From assembly GCF_016744155.1 (NCBI RefSeq), contig NZ_JADGEW010000028.1, positions 1-55,347 of the forward strand: a stretch of 55,347 bases of DNA, given 5' to 3'. The position numbers and the translations under genes are program-made. The notes below the pieces were generated by a model. It was not told the origin of the DNA. It saw only the letters and a list, made by a program, of their open reading frames with translations, and made no database searches. Source of the DNA: Amphritea sp. (GTDB lineage Bacteria > Pseudomonadota > Gammaproteobacteria > Pseudomonadales > Balneatricaceae). Position 1 is the stretch's first letter. Every line of letters begins with the position of its first letter. Below, piece after piece: positions 1 to 8,158 of this stretch.

Positions 1-16
1 AGACAGTCATAACACT

Positions 17-35
17 GAGCACCTTTTAAGTGCTC
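17..35 (+). promoter_or_regulatory. NtrC-like enhancer box, distal (nrt operon)
   Basis: An inverted repeat, GAGCAC and GTGCTC, frames the core GCACC-N5-AGTGC (19-33). This fits the NtrC consensus GCACC-N5-GGTGC at 9 of 10 positions. It starts 124 bp upstream of the sigma-54 -24 GG and 31 bp upstream of a second box. The core match is seen in the sequence; NtrC binding is inferred. Confidence 0.6.
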
Positions 36-49
36 GAGACCTTTAAGAG

Positions 50-64
50 GCCCCGGCAGAGTGC
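50..64 (+). promoter_or_regulatory. NtrC-like enhancer box, proximal (nrt operon)
   Basis: GCCCC-GGCAG-AGTGC matches GCACC-N5-GGTGC at 8 of 10 positions. It lies exactly 31 bp (about three helical turns) from the distal box and 93 bp from the -24 GG. The same two distances recur in front of the nas operon, which supports it beyond the bare consensus match. Confidence 0.55.
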
Positions 65-140
65 GTTTGAATATAATGAATTTGATTACAAATAATTAAA
101 AAACAAACTAACAGACTGATTTAAATAGATTTCTAACGAG

Positions 141-158
141 ACGGCACATTCCCTGCTT
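141..158 (+). promoter_or_regulatory. Sigma-54 (-24/-12) promoter of nrtABD
   Basis: GGCAC at 143-147 and CTGC at 153-156 give the GG-N10-GC spacing required by RpoN. Transcription should start near 168. This is consistent with nitrogen-limitation control of nitrate uptake. Confidence 0.65.
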
Positions 159-186
159 TTACTAAAGCAATAAATCTAACAAGCAA

Positions 187-235
187 ACTTTCAGAAAGTT
201 GAAAGTGAAATTTTTAACTCTAGACAACGGCGTCT
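187..235 (+). promoter_or_regulatory. Putative ANTAR-type antiterminator hairpins (P1 and P2)
   Basis: The leader can form a 7-bp hairpin (187-193 with 200-206) with the hexaloop GAAAGU. A second hairpin (222-225 with 232-235) has the hexaloop AACGGC, with A at loop position 1 and G at position 4, as reported for ANTAR-protein targets. The second hairpin shares bases with the left arm of the terminator that follows, so the two are mutually exclusive. The first loop does not show the A1/G4 pattern. Confidence 0.6.
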
Positions 236-280
236 GCTCTTACCGATCTAACCATCGGCAGGAACAGGCGCTTTTTTTTT
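230..280 (+). terminator. Leader attenuator terminator upstream of nrtA
   Basis: GCGTCTG (230-236) pairs with CAGGCGC (265-271), and CCGAT (243-247) pairs with ATCGG (254-258). A run of nine T follows. It sits between the sigma-54 promoter and the first gene, so it is an attenuator and does not end an upstream gene. Confidence 0.75.
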
Positions 281-336
281 GATTAACTTTTTTGCTTCAC
301 TTTTTAAAAATTTATCATTTTCAGGAGCCACATCAC

Positions 337-1746
337 ATGTCTCAACAATTGCTATCTAAACTTATGGGCCGCCGCTCGCTATTGCAGGGTGCGGTGAAGA
401 CTTTCGGAGCTGTGGCGGTTGGCAGCCTGCTGGCAATGAGTTCTGCCCAGGCAGCCGTTGGCGAGCCGGAAAAAGAGGATCTGAAGTTTGGTTTTATCAA
501 GCTGACGGATATGGCGCCATTGGCAATCGCTTATGAAAAAGGCTACTTCGAAGATGAAGGCCTGTACGTACAATTAGAAGCGCAGGCGAATTGGAAAGTA
601 CTATTAGACCGGGTTATCGATGGTGAACTTGATGGCGCGCACATGCTGGCAGGTCAGCCACTGGGCGCAACAATCGGCTATGGCACCCAGGCACATATCA
701 TTACCGCTTTCAGCATGGACCTGAACGGTAACGCGATCACCGTTTCCAACGATATCTGGGATCAGATGAAACCCCATGTGCCTAAGGGCGCTGACGGTAA
801 ACCTGTCCACCCAATCAAAGCAGATGCTCTGAAACCTGTTGTCGATGCCTTTAGGGAAGAAGGCAAGCCGTTCAACATGGGCATGGTATTCCCGGTATCG
901 ACCCACAACTACGAGTTGCGTTATTGGCTGGCTGCCGGTGGTATCCACCCAGGCTTCTATGCACCCCATAAGGGTGATACTGCCGGTCAGATCGATGCCG
1001 ACGCCTTACTCTCGGTGACACCTCCGCCTCAAATGCCCTCCACTATGGAAGCCGGTACCATCTATGGTTATTGCGTAGGCGAGCCCTGGAACCAGCAGGC
1101 AGTCTTCAAAGGGATAGGTGTACCGGTTGTAACCGACTATGAGATCTGGAAAAACAACCCTGAGAAAGTGTTCGGTGTATCCAAAGGCTGGGCTGATGCA
1201 AACCCGAACACTCATATTCGAGTTGTTAAAGCGATGATCCGTGCAGCCAAATGGTTAGATGACAATAACAACGGTAATCGCCCTGAAGCGGTAGAGATTC
1301 TCTCCCGTTCTGACTATGTCGGTGCAGACTACGATGTTATCGCTAACTCAATGACTGGCACATTCGAGTACGAGAAAGGCGATAAGCGCGAAGTCCCTGA
1401 CTTCAACGTATTCTTCCGTCACAACGCGACCTACCCTTACTACTCTGATGCTATCTGGTATCTGACTCAGATGCGTCGCTGGGGTCAGATTGCTGAACCT
1501 AAGTCCGATGACTGGTTCATGGAAACGGCTAAAAAAGTCTACCGTCCCGACATCTATGCTTTAGCGGCTAAAGAGCTGATCACAGAGGGCAAGCTCGAAG
1601 CAAATGAGTTCCCAGACTTCGCGACTGAAACAGGCTACAAGCCACCACAGACTCACTTCATTGATAACATTACCTATGATGCTACCCAGCCAAATGAGTA
1701 TCTGACTAAGTTTAAAATCGGCCTACAACCAGACACTACGCTTTAA
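337..1746 (+). CDS. nrtA: Nitrate ABC transporter, substrate-binding protein
   Basis: This is a periplasmic binding protein of the NrtA/CmpA/NasF family that would deliver nitrate or nitrite to the NrtB-NrtD importer. The ATG at 337 follows AGGAG, giving 469 residues; an in-frame ATG at 292 lies in the terminator tail and is unlikely. The N-terminus has a twin-arginine motif (GRRSLLQG, residues 11-18), a hydrophobic stretch and an AQA-type cleavage site, so Tat export is likely. The mature domain shows the family's [14 protein letters not shown] segment. It is the first gene of a sigma-54 operon with an attenuator and precedes the permease and ATPase. Nitrate specificity is inferred from the adjacent nitrate and nitrite reductases. 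Confidence 0.9.
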   Translation: MSQQLLSKLMGRRSLLQGAVKTFGAVAVGSLLAMSSAQAAVGEPEKEDLKFGFIKLTDMAPLAIAYEKGYFEDEGLYVQLEAQANWKVLLDRVIDGELDGAHMLAGQPLGATIGYGTQAHIITAFSMDLNGNAITVSNDIWDQMKPHVPKGADGKPVHPIKADALKPVVDAFREEGKPFNMGMVFPVSTHNYELRYWLAAGGIHPGFYAPHKGDTAGQIDADALLSVTPPPQMPSTMEAGTIYGYCVGEPWNQQAVFKGIGVPVVTDYEIWKNNPEKVFGVSKGWADANPNTHIRVVKAMIRAAKWLDDNNNGNRPEAVEILSRSDYVGADYDVIANSMTGTFEYEKGDKREVPDFNVFFRHNATYPYYSDAIWYLTQMRRWGQIAEPKSDDWFMETAKKVYRPDIYALAAKELITEGKLEANEFPDFATETGYKPPQTHFIDNITYDATQPNEYLTKFKIGLQPDTTL

Positions 1747-1773
1747 CGTCTGCTTGACGCCTGACAGAAAAGC

Positions 1774-1811
1774 CTTACTAGAAAGTTCTATTAGAAAGCT
1801 CTACTAGAAAG
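1774..1811 (+). repeat. Three 13-bp tandem repeats after nrtA
   Basis: The motif TA[CT]TAGAAAG starts at 1776, 1789 and 1802, a strict 13-bp period, directly after the nrtA stop. Function is unknown. Similar short tandem arrays follow the stop codons near 38822 and 50002. Confidence 0.6.
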
Positions 1812-1828
1812 ACACACCAAAAACCAAA

Positions 1829-1850
1829 GGGTCACTCATCAGAGTGACCC
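1829..1850 (+). other. Intercistronic hairpin before nrtB
   Basis: GGGTCACTC and GAGTGACCC form a perfect 9-bp stem with the loop ATCA. It ends 3 nt before the nrtB ribosome-binding site (GGAGAGG). There is no T-run, so it is not a canonical terminator. It may protect nrtA mRNA or tune nrtB translation, giving more binding protein than permease. Confidence 0.6.
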
Positions 1851-1864
1851 ATTGGAGAGGCATT

Positions 1865-2848
1865 ATGAGTAGCATCGCATTAAAACTATTAAAGCCATTA
1901 GGGTTACCAGAGAAATTTAATCTGGCTCAACTAATTAAGTCATTGGTCGTTCCTATGAGTGGGATGCTGGTATTTCTGTTTATCTGGAATATCGGCGCTC
2001 AGAACATTCACACCTCTTTAGGTGAATTTCCTGGCCCGGCTCAGGTATACGAAGAGAGCAAGAACCTAATCGCAGAGCATAATAGAGAACGTCAGAAAGA
2101 GGTCGCCTTTTATGAACGCTTGGATATACGTAATGCGAAGAAGTTAGCAGCCAATCCCGATGCGGTCATAAAAACCCGACCTTACACCGGCAAGCCCACC
2201 TTTATTGACCAGATTGGCACCAGCCTGGTAACCGTTTTGGCCGGTTTTTTTGCCGCCTCACTGATCGCTATTCCTGCGGGCATTGTGATCGGACTGAATA
2301 AAACACTCTACAGCGCGTTCAACCCGGTAATACAGTTATTCAAACCGGTTTCACCATTGGCATGGCTACCACTGGTGACTATGGTTGTCAGTGCCGTCTA
2401 TGTTAGTGATGACCCGATGTTTGCTAAATCTTTTGTTACTTCACTGATTACCGTTTCACTTTGCTGCCTCTGGCCCACCCTGCTAAACACCGCGGTAGGC
2501 GTATCAACCATCAGTGCAGACCTGAACAACGTTAGTAAGGTACTGCGCCTGGCCTGGCTGACCCATGTTATGAAGATTGTTATTCCTTCAGCCATCCCGA
2601 TGATCTTCACCGGCTTACGCCTGTCACTGGGCATCGCCTGGATGGTACTGATTGCCGCAGAGATGCTGGCACAAAACCCCGGCCTAGGTAAGTTTGTCTG
2701 GGATGAGTTCCAGAACGGTAGCTCTAGTTCACTGGGACGGATAATGGTTGCTGTATTAGTCATCGGGCTGATCGGATTCGTACTGGATCGGGTCATGCTG
2801 GCACTACAGAAGAAAGTATCCTGGGATAAGTCAGTAGAACTGAGATAA
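1865..2848 (+). CDS. nrtB: Nitrate ABC transporter, permease
   Basis: This is the inner-membrane permease of the NrtB/NtrB (BPD_transp_1) family, 327 residues. The start at 1865 follows GGAGAGG at good distance; an upstream in-frame ATG at 1844 falls inside the hairpin arm. There is one N-terminal membrane helix, then a polar insert of about 70 residues (about 45-115), then the ABC permease core with several helices. The coupling-loop region (SADLNNVSKVLRLAWLTHV) and AWMVLIAAEML are typical of the nitrate/taurine permease group. It sits between the binding protein and the ATPase and should be co-transcribed with both. Confidence 0.9.
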   Translation: MSSIALKLLKPLGLPEKFNLAQLIKSLVVPMSGMLVFLFIWNIGAQNIHTSLGEFPGPAQVYEESKNLIAEHNRERQKEVAFYERLDIRNAKKLAANPDAVIKTRPYTGKPTFIDQIGTSLVTVLAGFFAASLIAIPAGIVIGLNKTLYSAFNPVIQLFKPVSPLAWLPLVTMVVSAVYVSDDPMFAKSFVTSLITVSLCCLWPTLLNTAVGVSTISADLNNVSKVLRLAWLTHVMKIVIPSAIPMIFTGLRLSLGIAWMVLIAAEMLAQNPGLGKFVWDEFQNGSSSSLGRIMVAVLVIGLIGFVLDRVMLALQKKVSWDKSVELR

Positions 2849-2880
2849 GCGACCTTGATGTCAAAGGTTAGGAGAAAATT

Positions 2881-3771
2881 ATGACGACCAAAACACACCT
2901 TGAGTTAACCGGTGTCGATATCGACTTTCCAACACCCAGCGGCCCGTTTAAAGCCCTGAAAAACGTTAACCTGAAAATAGATCAGGGCGAGTTTGTTTCG
3001 CTGATCGGTCACTCCGGTTGCGGTAAATCTACCGTTCTGAATATTGTCGCCGGCCTGTATCAAGCAACAAAAGGCGGCGTACTCTTAGACGGTAGAGAAG
3101 TTAATCAACCTGGCCCCGAACGGGCAGTCGTTTTTCAAAACCACTCTCTATTACCTTGGTTAACCGCCTATCAAAATGTTGAACTGGCGGTTAAACAGGT
3201 ATTCAAAAACAGCAAATCTAAAGCTGAGATGAAAGAGTGGATCGAACATAACATGCACCTGGTACATATGGATCATGCTATGCATAAACGTCCCGACGAG
3301 ATCTCCGGCGGTATGAAACAGCGGGTGGGTATCGCTCGTGCACTAGCGATGGAGCCAACCGTAATGCTGATGGATGAACCTTTTGGCGCGCTGGACGCAC
3401 TGACACGGGCGCATCTGCAAGATTCGCTGATGGAGATTCAGGCAGACCTGAATAACACAGTGATCATGATTACCCACGATGTCGATGAAGCGGTACTGCT
3501 CTCCGATCGAATCGTGATGATGACCAACGGCCCGGCGGCAACGGTCGGTGAAATACTCGACATCAAATTGGAACGCCCTCGCCATCGCCTGGAACTGGCC
3601 GATGACCCTGAATATAACCGTTATCGTGCCGCTGTTCTGAGCTTCCTCTATGAGAAGCAGAGAAAACCGGGGGAGGTGCCGACTGAACCGGTCACCGCCG
3701 AAGAGATACCTGAGCAGATTAACCACGAGCCGGAATCAACACCTCTGCTGGCGGATGAACAAGCCGCCTGA
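2881..3771 (+). CDS. nrtD: Nitrate ABC transporter, ATP-binding protein
   Basis: This is the ATPase of the nitrate importer, 296 residues, NrtC/NrtD type without the extra binding-protein domain of cyanobacterial NrtC. Visible motifs are Walker A GHSGCGKST (43-51), the Q-loop VVFQNHSLLPW, the signature SGGMKQR, Walker B VMLMDEPFGALD and the H-loop MITHDVDEAV. The C-terminal 40 residues are acidic and proline-rich. It starts 33 bp after nrtB with the SD AGGAGA and is followed by a strong terminator. Confidence 0.92.
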   Translation: MTTKTHLELTGVDIDFPTPSGPFKALKNVNLKIDQGEFVSLIGHSGCGKSTVLNIVAGLYQATKGGVLLDGREVNQPGPERAVVFQNHSLLPWLTAYQNVELAVKQVFKNSKSKAEMKEWIEHNMHLVHMDHAMHKRPDEISGGMKQRVGIARALAMEPTVMLMDEPFGALDALTRAHLQDSLMEIQADLNNTVIMITHDVDEAVLLSDRIVMMTNGPAATVGEILDIKLERPRHRLELADDPEYNRYRAAVLSFLYEKQRKPGEVPTEPVTAEEIPEQINHEPESTPLLADEQAA

Positions 3772-3799
3772 AAGATACTGACTTGATTACGACTGAAAT

Positions 3800-3824
3800 G
3801 CCCGGCGCCCCGCCGGGCTTTTTT
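3800..3824 (+). terminator. Terminator of the nrt operon
   Basis: GCCCGGCG and CGCCGGGC pair as a perfect 8-bp GC-rich stem with a CCC loop, followed by six T. It closes nrtABD ahead of the separately promoted nas operon. Confidence 0.9.
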
Positions 3825-3910
3825 GTGGAACCTGACCTTAATCACGACGAGATGCCGCTCCCACACTGGCCGCTGTAAGCGGTGTTTATAAAAGTGAAAC
3901 TCTACCGGGA

Positions 3911-3956
3911 GACACCTTTCTGTGCACAAGCCTAAACCCTCGCCCCAACACCGTGC
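3911..3956 (+). promoter_or_regulatory. NtrC-like boxes of the nas operon
   Basis: GCCCC-AACAC-CGTGC (3942-3956) fits the NtrC consensus at 8 of 10 positions and shares its left half with the nrt proximal box. A poorer element (3911-3925, right half TGTGC) lies 31 bp upstream. Both contain or abut the palindrome GTGCAC (3922-3927 and 3953-3958). Distances to the -24 GG are 93 and 124 bp, identical to the nrt promoter. The distal box is weak on sequence alone. Confidence 0.5.
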
Positions 3957-4032
3957 ACCAACTCTGCAAATAATCGCTTTGGATAAAACCAAAAAACACA
4001 TAACTATTTGAAATATATGAATATATAAAACA

Positions 4033-4050
4033 TAGGCACGGTCTCTGCAA
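4033..4050 (+). promoter_or_regulatory. Sigma-54 (-24/-12) promoter of the nas operon
   Basis: GGCACGG at 4035-4041 and CTGC at 4045-4048 keep GG-N10-GC and match the RpoN consensus closely. The start of transcription is expected near 4060, about 100 nt upstream of the first gene. Confidence 0.7.
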
Positions 4051-4060
4051 TAGCTTAAGC

Positions 4061-4103
4061 GCCTAACTTAGGCTTCTCATATTTTTTTGGACAATGGTGT
4101 TCA
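4061..4103 (+). promoter_or_regulatory. Putative ANTAR-type antiterminator hairpins of the nas leader
   Basis: A small hairpin forms at 4061-4073 (GCC/GGC). A second hairpin (4088-4092 with 4099-4103, one G-U pair) carries the hexaloop AAUGGU, again A at position 1 and G at position 4, nearly identical to the AACGGC loop in the nrt leader. It overlaps the left arm of the terminator, as an antiterminator should. The first hairpin is a poor match to the known consensus. Confidence 0.6.
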
Positions 4104-4151
4104 TCCTCCGGTACTACGCATTCGTACCGGCTGATGAACACCTTTTTTTTT
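4096..4151 (+). terminator. Leader attenuator terminator upstream of the nas operon
   Basis: GGTGTTCATC (4096-4105) pairs with GATGAACACC (4133-4142), and CCGGTAC pairs with GTACCGG inside it. Nine T follow. This very stable 17-bp hairpin ends only 11 nt before the first start codon, so read-through must be regulated. Confidence 0.85.
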
Positions 4152-4162
4152 GGGATTTTTTA

Positions 4163-5599
4163 ATGACAAAACCTCATCTCATCATCATCGGTAACGGCAT
4201 GTCCTCTGGCCGTCTACTAGACGACATTCTGAAGCGGGACCCGGATATGTATCGGATTACCGTATTCGGTGCTGAGGGTTATGCAAACTACAACCGCATC
4301 ATGCTCTCTCCGGTACTGGCTGGCGAGATCAAGGCCCGCGATATCGTTACCCATTCTGAACAGTGGTATCAGGATCAGAATATCGCACTACACAGTGGCG
4401 ATACCGTCACCGGGATTGATACTAAAAACCAGACTATCAGTTGTCAAAGTGGTACTACATTCAGCTACGACAAGCTGGTACTGGCAACCGGATCAGAACC
4501 TGTTATCCCCCCCGCAGCCCGCGACGCTCAGATGGAAGGGATTCTGAGTTTCCGTAGGCTGGATGATATTGATCGCACCATGGCTAAAGTCAACGATATC
4601 AGCCATGCAACCGTCGTAGGTGGTGGACTATTAGGTCTGGAGGCCGCCTGGGGGCTTCGTCAGCAAGGCCTGGATGTCACCGTTATTCACCGCGGCGAAT
4701 GGCTACTGAATCGACAACTCGATCCTGCGGCTGGCGAACTCCTTAAACAATCCTTAGAAGCACGCGGCATCAGCTTTCGCCTCAATGCTGAGATCACTCA
4801 ATTTTCCAGTCACCAAGCACTATATTCCGATGAGAGTTCTACCCTTCTGCCCGGCGGTTCAGAAAGCGAAGCGCACCCAAGCTCTGAGGCTCTTAAGAAG
4901 GTCTTTGTAAAGAAGGACTCTGAACAGAAGGAAACTCTCCAGCAAATTACCCTGAATGACGGTTCAGTTCTCAACACTGAACTGGCCGTCATAGCAATCG
5001 GCATAACTCCCAATCACTCGCTGGCGAAAGCCAGTGCGCTCGATTGCGACAGGGGAGTTTTGGTCAATGACCAGATGCAGAGCTCTCACCCGAATATATT
5101 TGCCCTGGGTGAATGCACCCAGTTTGGTCAACATACTTTTGGTCTGGTTGCCCCTTTGTGGGACCAGGCAGCAGTACTGGCAGATCAACTGTGTGAAACA
5201 TCGGATCAACGCTTCAGTGTTAAACCTTGCGCCACTAAACTCAAGGTTTCGGGTATCGCTCTATTTTCAGCAGGCGAGTTTTTAGACAACCCCGACAGTG
5301 AATCAATCATCTGCCAGGACTTCAAAAATGGCGTTTATCGAAAGCTCATTTTCCGTGACCAAAAACTTACCGGGGCAGTACTTTACGGCGCTGTAAATGA
5401 TGGAAATTGGTACTTCGAACTAATTCAGGCTCAACAGCCCGTTCAACATTTAGCACCAGACCTTATCTTTGGCCGACGCTACTGCGAAGCCGAATCAATC
5501 ACCAGCGGTATCCCAGAGATTCAAATCTCTGTACCCGAGCATAATTCTCCGATCCTAAATCCACAGGAACTTAGCCCGTCAGCAGGAGCAACCTCATGA
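4163..5599 (+). CDS. NasC-like FAD/NAD(P)H oxidoreductase of assimilatory nitrate reductase
   Basis: This flavoprotein resembles the N-terminal half of NirB and Klebsiella NasC, and likely passes NAD(P)H electrons to NasA. The ATG at 4163 gives 478 residues; the longer frame from 4094 starts inside the leader terminator. FAD-binding GNGMSS (10-15), LVLATGSEP (106-114), NAD-binding VVGGGLLGLE (151-160) and IAIGITPN (277-284) are seen. Residues about 220-258 are an unusual Ser/Glu/Lys-rich insertion between two strands. Its last bases overlap the nirB start (ATGA), so translation is coupled. The product could also assist nitrite reduction. Confidence 0.8.
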   Translation: MTKPHLIIIGNGMSSGRLLDDILKRDPDMYRITVFGAEGYANYNRIMLSPVLAGEIKARDIVTHSEQWYQDQNIALHSGDTVTGIDTKNQTISCQSGTTFSYDKLVLATGSEPVIPPAARDAQMEGILSFRRLDDIDRTMAKVNDISHATVVGGGLLGLEAAWGLRQQGLDVTVIHRGEWLLNRQLDPAAGELLKQSLEARGISFRLNAEITQFSSHQALYSDESSTLLPGGSESEAHPSSEALKKVFVKKDSEQKETLQQITLNDGSVLNTELAVIAIGITPNHSLAKASALDCDRGVLVNDQMQSSHPNIFALGECTQFGQHTFGLVAPLWDQAAVLADQLCETSDQRFSVKPCATKLKVSGIALFSAGEFLDNPDSESIICQDFKNGVYRKLIFRDQKLTGAVLYGAVNDGNWYFELIQAQQPVQHLAPDLIFGRRYCEAESITSGIPEIQISVPEHNSPILNPQELSPSAGATS

Positions 5600-8142
5600 G
5601 TAAAACAAAATTAGTTATCGCCGGTAACGGCATGGTTGGCCATCAATTTCTTCAAAGCCTGGCAGACAGCGGTCAGCTAGCAAACTTTGAAGTGACTGTT
5701 TTCTGCGAAGAGAGTCGATTAGCCTATGACCGGGTTCACCTGAGCGCCTACTTTTCAGGTTCAACCGCTGAAGATCTGGCCATGGGTAATGCCGAGGTTT
5801 ATCGCAGCTGGGGCCTGAACGTCCTAACCGGGGAAAAAGTAGCTGAGATAGATCGCACCCGCAAATCCGTGACCACCGATAAGGGCCGCGAACTAAGCTA
5901 CGACAAGCTTGTTCTGGCCACCGGCTCATACCCCTTTGTACCGCCGGTACCGGGACATGATCGTGGACAGTGCTTGGTATACCGAACCATTGATGACCTG
6001 GAAGCCATTGCTAAAGCCGCTAAGCATTCTAAGATAGGTACCGTTGTCGGTGGCGGTCTGCTCGGTCTGGAAGCCGCTAAAGCACTAAAAGATCTGGGAC
6101 TGGAAACTCATGTGGTTGAGTTCGCTCCCCGTTTAATGGCCGTCCAACTGGATAATGGTGGCGGTGCCATGCTGCGCCAGAAGATTGAAGCGCTGGGTGT
6201 AACGGTGCATACCGAAAAAAACACCCAACTGATCGATGAGGGTGAGCAGTGCTTCCACAAGATGAACTTTGCCGATGGTGAAGTACTGGAAACCGACCTT
6301 ATTCTCTTCTCTGCCGGTATCCGTCCACGTGATGAGTTAGCTCGACAGTGTGAACTGGAAGTCGGTGAACGCGGCGGTATCGTAATCAACAATTACTGCC
6401 AAACTTCTGACCCTGCTATCTACGCCATTGGTGAGTGTGCCCTGTGGAATAAACAGATCTTCGGCTTAGTAGCCCCCGGCAACCAGATGGCTAAAGTAAC
6501 GGTTTCTCACTTAACTAATGGCCCAGATAGCTTTACCGGGGCCGACATGAGTACCAAGCTGAAACTGATGGGTGTTGACGTTGCCAGTATTGGCGATGCC
6601 CACAGTCGAACACCGGGGGCGCGTAACTACAGCTTCGTTGATGAACGTGAGGGGATCTATAAAAAGCTGGTTGTTTCCGAAGATGGTAAGACGCTATTAG
6701 GCGCAATTCTGGTGGGTGATGCCGAACAGTACGGCACACTATTACAATATATGCTCAACGGCATTCACCTGCCAGAATACCCGGACACGCTGATTTTGCC
6801 TAGCCGGGGCGACGATCAACAGACCGGGCTGGGGGTTGCAGCCCTGCCGGAAACAGCCCAGATATGTTCTTGTCATGATGTTAGTAAGGGTGACGTTCGG
6901 GCAGCACTGGATACCGGATACTGCACCCTGGGCGATGTCAAAGGTGCCACTAAAGCGGCCACTGGCTGCGGTGGTTGTGCTGCACTGCTAACAGACTTGG
7001 TAAACCACGAACTGGAAGAGATGGGAGTCGAAGTAAACCGTGACCTCTGCGAACACTTCCCTTACAACCGCCAAGATCTTTACAACCTGATCCGAGTTGA
7101 AGAGATCCGTAGCTTTGATGAGCTGTTAGATAAACATGGTAGCGGTCACGGTTGTGAGATCTGTCGTCCGGCCGTGGGTAACATTCTGGCTTCATGTTGG
7201 AACGATTTCATTCTCAGCGAAAAGAACGTTGCCCTTCAGGATACCAATGACACCTTTATGGCGAATATGCAGAAGGATGGTACTTATTCAGTGGTGCCCC
7301 GGGTTGCCGGTGGAGAGATAACCGCCGATAAGCTAATCACCCTCGGTCAGGTGGCTAAGAAATACAACCTCTATAGCAAGATTACCGGCGGCCAGCGAGT
7401 CGATCTCTTTGGGGCACGTTTAGAACAACTACCACCGATCTGGGAAGAGCTCATCGCAGCCGGTTTTGAAACCGGACACGCCTACGGTAAATCCCTGCGT
7501 ACGGTTAAATCCTGCGTCGGCAGCACCTGGTGTCGTTTCGGTGTCGATGATAGTGCAGGTTTGGCGATCGAGCTAGAGGATCGCTACAAGGGTCTGCGGG
7601 CACCCCATAAGATTAAGTTTGCGGTATCCGGGTGTACCCGGGAATGTGCCGAAGCCCAAAGCAAGGATATCGGTATCATCGCTACAGAGAATGGCTGGAA
7701 CCTTTATGTCTGTGGTAACGGTGGGATGAAACCCCGCCATGGTGATCTGTTCGCAACCGATCTGGATAAGAAAACACTTATCAGCTACATCGACCGAATT
7801 TTGATGTTCTACATTAAGACCGCCGATCGTCTGCAGCGCACATCAGTCTGGATGGAAAACATGGAAGGCGGTTTGGACTATCTACGCGGGGTAATCATCG
7901 AAGACAGTTTGAGCCTCGCTGAAGAGCTGGAGCAGCAAATGTCTCACGTTGCTGCAACCTATCAGTGCGAGTGGAAAACTACCCTGGAAAATCCAGAAGC
8001 ACTGAAGCGGTTCCGCCAATTTGTTAACACCAATGCCCGCGACAGTAATGTTGTGTTCGTTGAGGAACGTCAACAGATCCGCCCTGCCACGCCTGAAGAG
8101 AAGGCTGACATTCGGGCCGAACCGATCAAGCTGGTTAGCTGA
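5596..8142 (+). CDS. nirB: Nitrite reductase (NADH) large subunit
   Basis: Cytoplasmic siroheme nitrite reductase that reduces nitrite to ammonium. At 848 residues it is almost exactly the E. coli NirB length. Domains in order are: FAD/NAD(P)-binding (GNGMVGHQ; LVLATGSYP; VVGGGLLGLEAA), a BFD-like [2Fe-2S] domain (CSCHDVSKGDV ... TGCGGC), a second Cys pair (CEICRP), a ferredoxin-like half domain, and the 4Fe-4S/siroheme site (CVGSTWCRFG ... SGCTRECAEAQ). All cluster cysteines are present. The start overlaps the preceding stop by 4 nt. Confidence 0.95.
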   Translation: MSKTKLVIAGNGMVGHQFLQSLADSGQLANFEVTVFCEESRLAYDRVHLSAYFSGSTAEDLAMGNAEVYRSWGLNVLTGEKVAEIDRTRKSVTTDKGRELSYDKLVLATGSYPFVPPVPGHDRGQCLVYRTIDDLEAIAKAAKHSKIGTVVGGGLLGLEAAKALKDLGLETHVVEFAPRLMAVQLDNGGGAMLRQKIEALGVTVHTEKNTQLIDEGEQCFHKMNFADGEVLETDLILFSAGIRPRDELARQCELEVGERGGIVINNYCQTSDPAIYAIGECALWNKQIFGLVAPGNQMAKVTVSHLTNGPDSFTGADMSTKLKLMGVDVASIGDAHSRTPGARNYSFVDEREGIYKKLVVSEDGKTLLGAILVGDAEQYGTLLQYMLNGIHLPEYPDTLILPSRGDDQQTGLGVAALPETAQICSCHDVSKGDVRAALDTGYCTLGDVKGATKAATGCGGCAALLTDLVNHELEEMGVEVNRDLCEHFPYNRQDLYNLIRVEEIRSFDELLDKHGSGHGCEICRPAVGNILASCWNDFILSEKNVALQDTNDTFMANMQKDGTYSVVPRVAGGEITADKLITLGQVAKKYNLYSKITGGQRVDLFGARLEQLPPIWEELIAAGFETGHAYGKSLRTVKSCVGSTWCRFGVDDSAGLAIELEDRYKGLRAPHKIKFAVSGCTRECAEAQSKDIGIIATENGWNLYVCGNGGMKPRHGDLFATDLDKKTLISYIDRILMFYIKTADRLQRTSVWMENMEGGLDYLRGVIIEDSLSLAEELEQQMSHVAATYQCEWKTTLENPEALKRFRQFVNTNARDSNVVFVEERQQIRPATPEEKADIRAEPIKLVS

Positions 8143-8158
8143 AACAGAGGATATAACT

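Noticed and set aside
292-336. Longer nrtA start at 292
   Set aside because: The extra codons lie in the T-rich tail of the attenuator, have no ribosome site and would bury the twin-arginine signal.
3870-3882. Hairpin CCGCT-GTA-AGCGG upstream of the nas enhancer boxes
   Set aside because: A short stem of no known type, outside the predicted transcript; no function can be supported.
4094-4162. Longer start of the NasC-like protein
   Set aside because: The extension is the terminator hairpin itself; the ATG at 4163 begins directly at the FAD fold.
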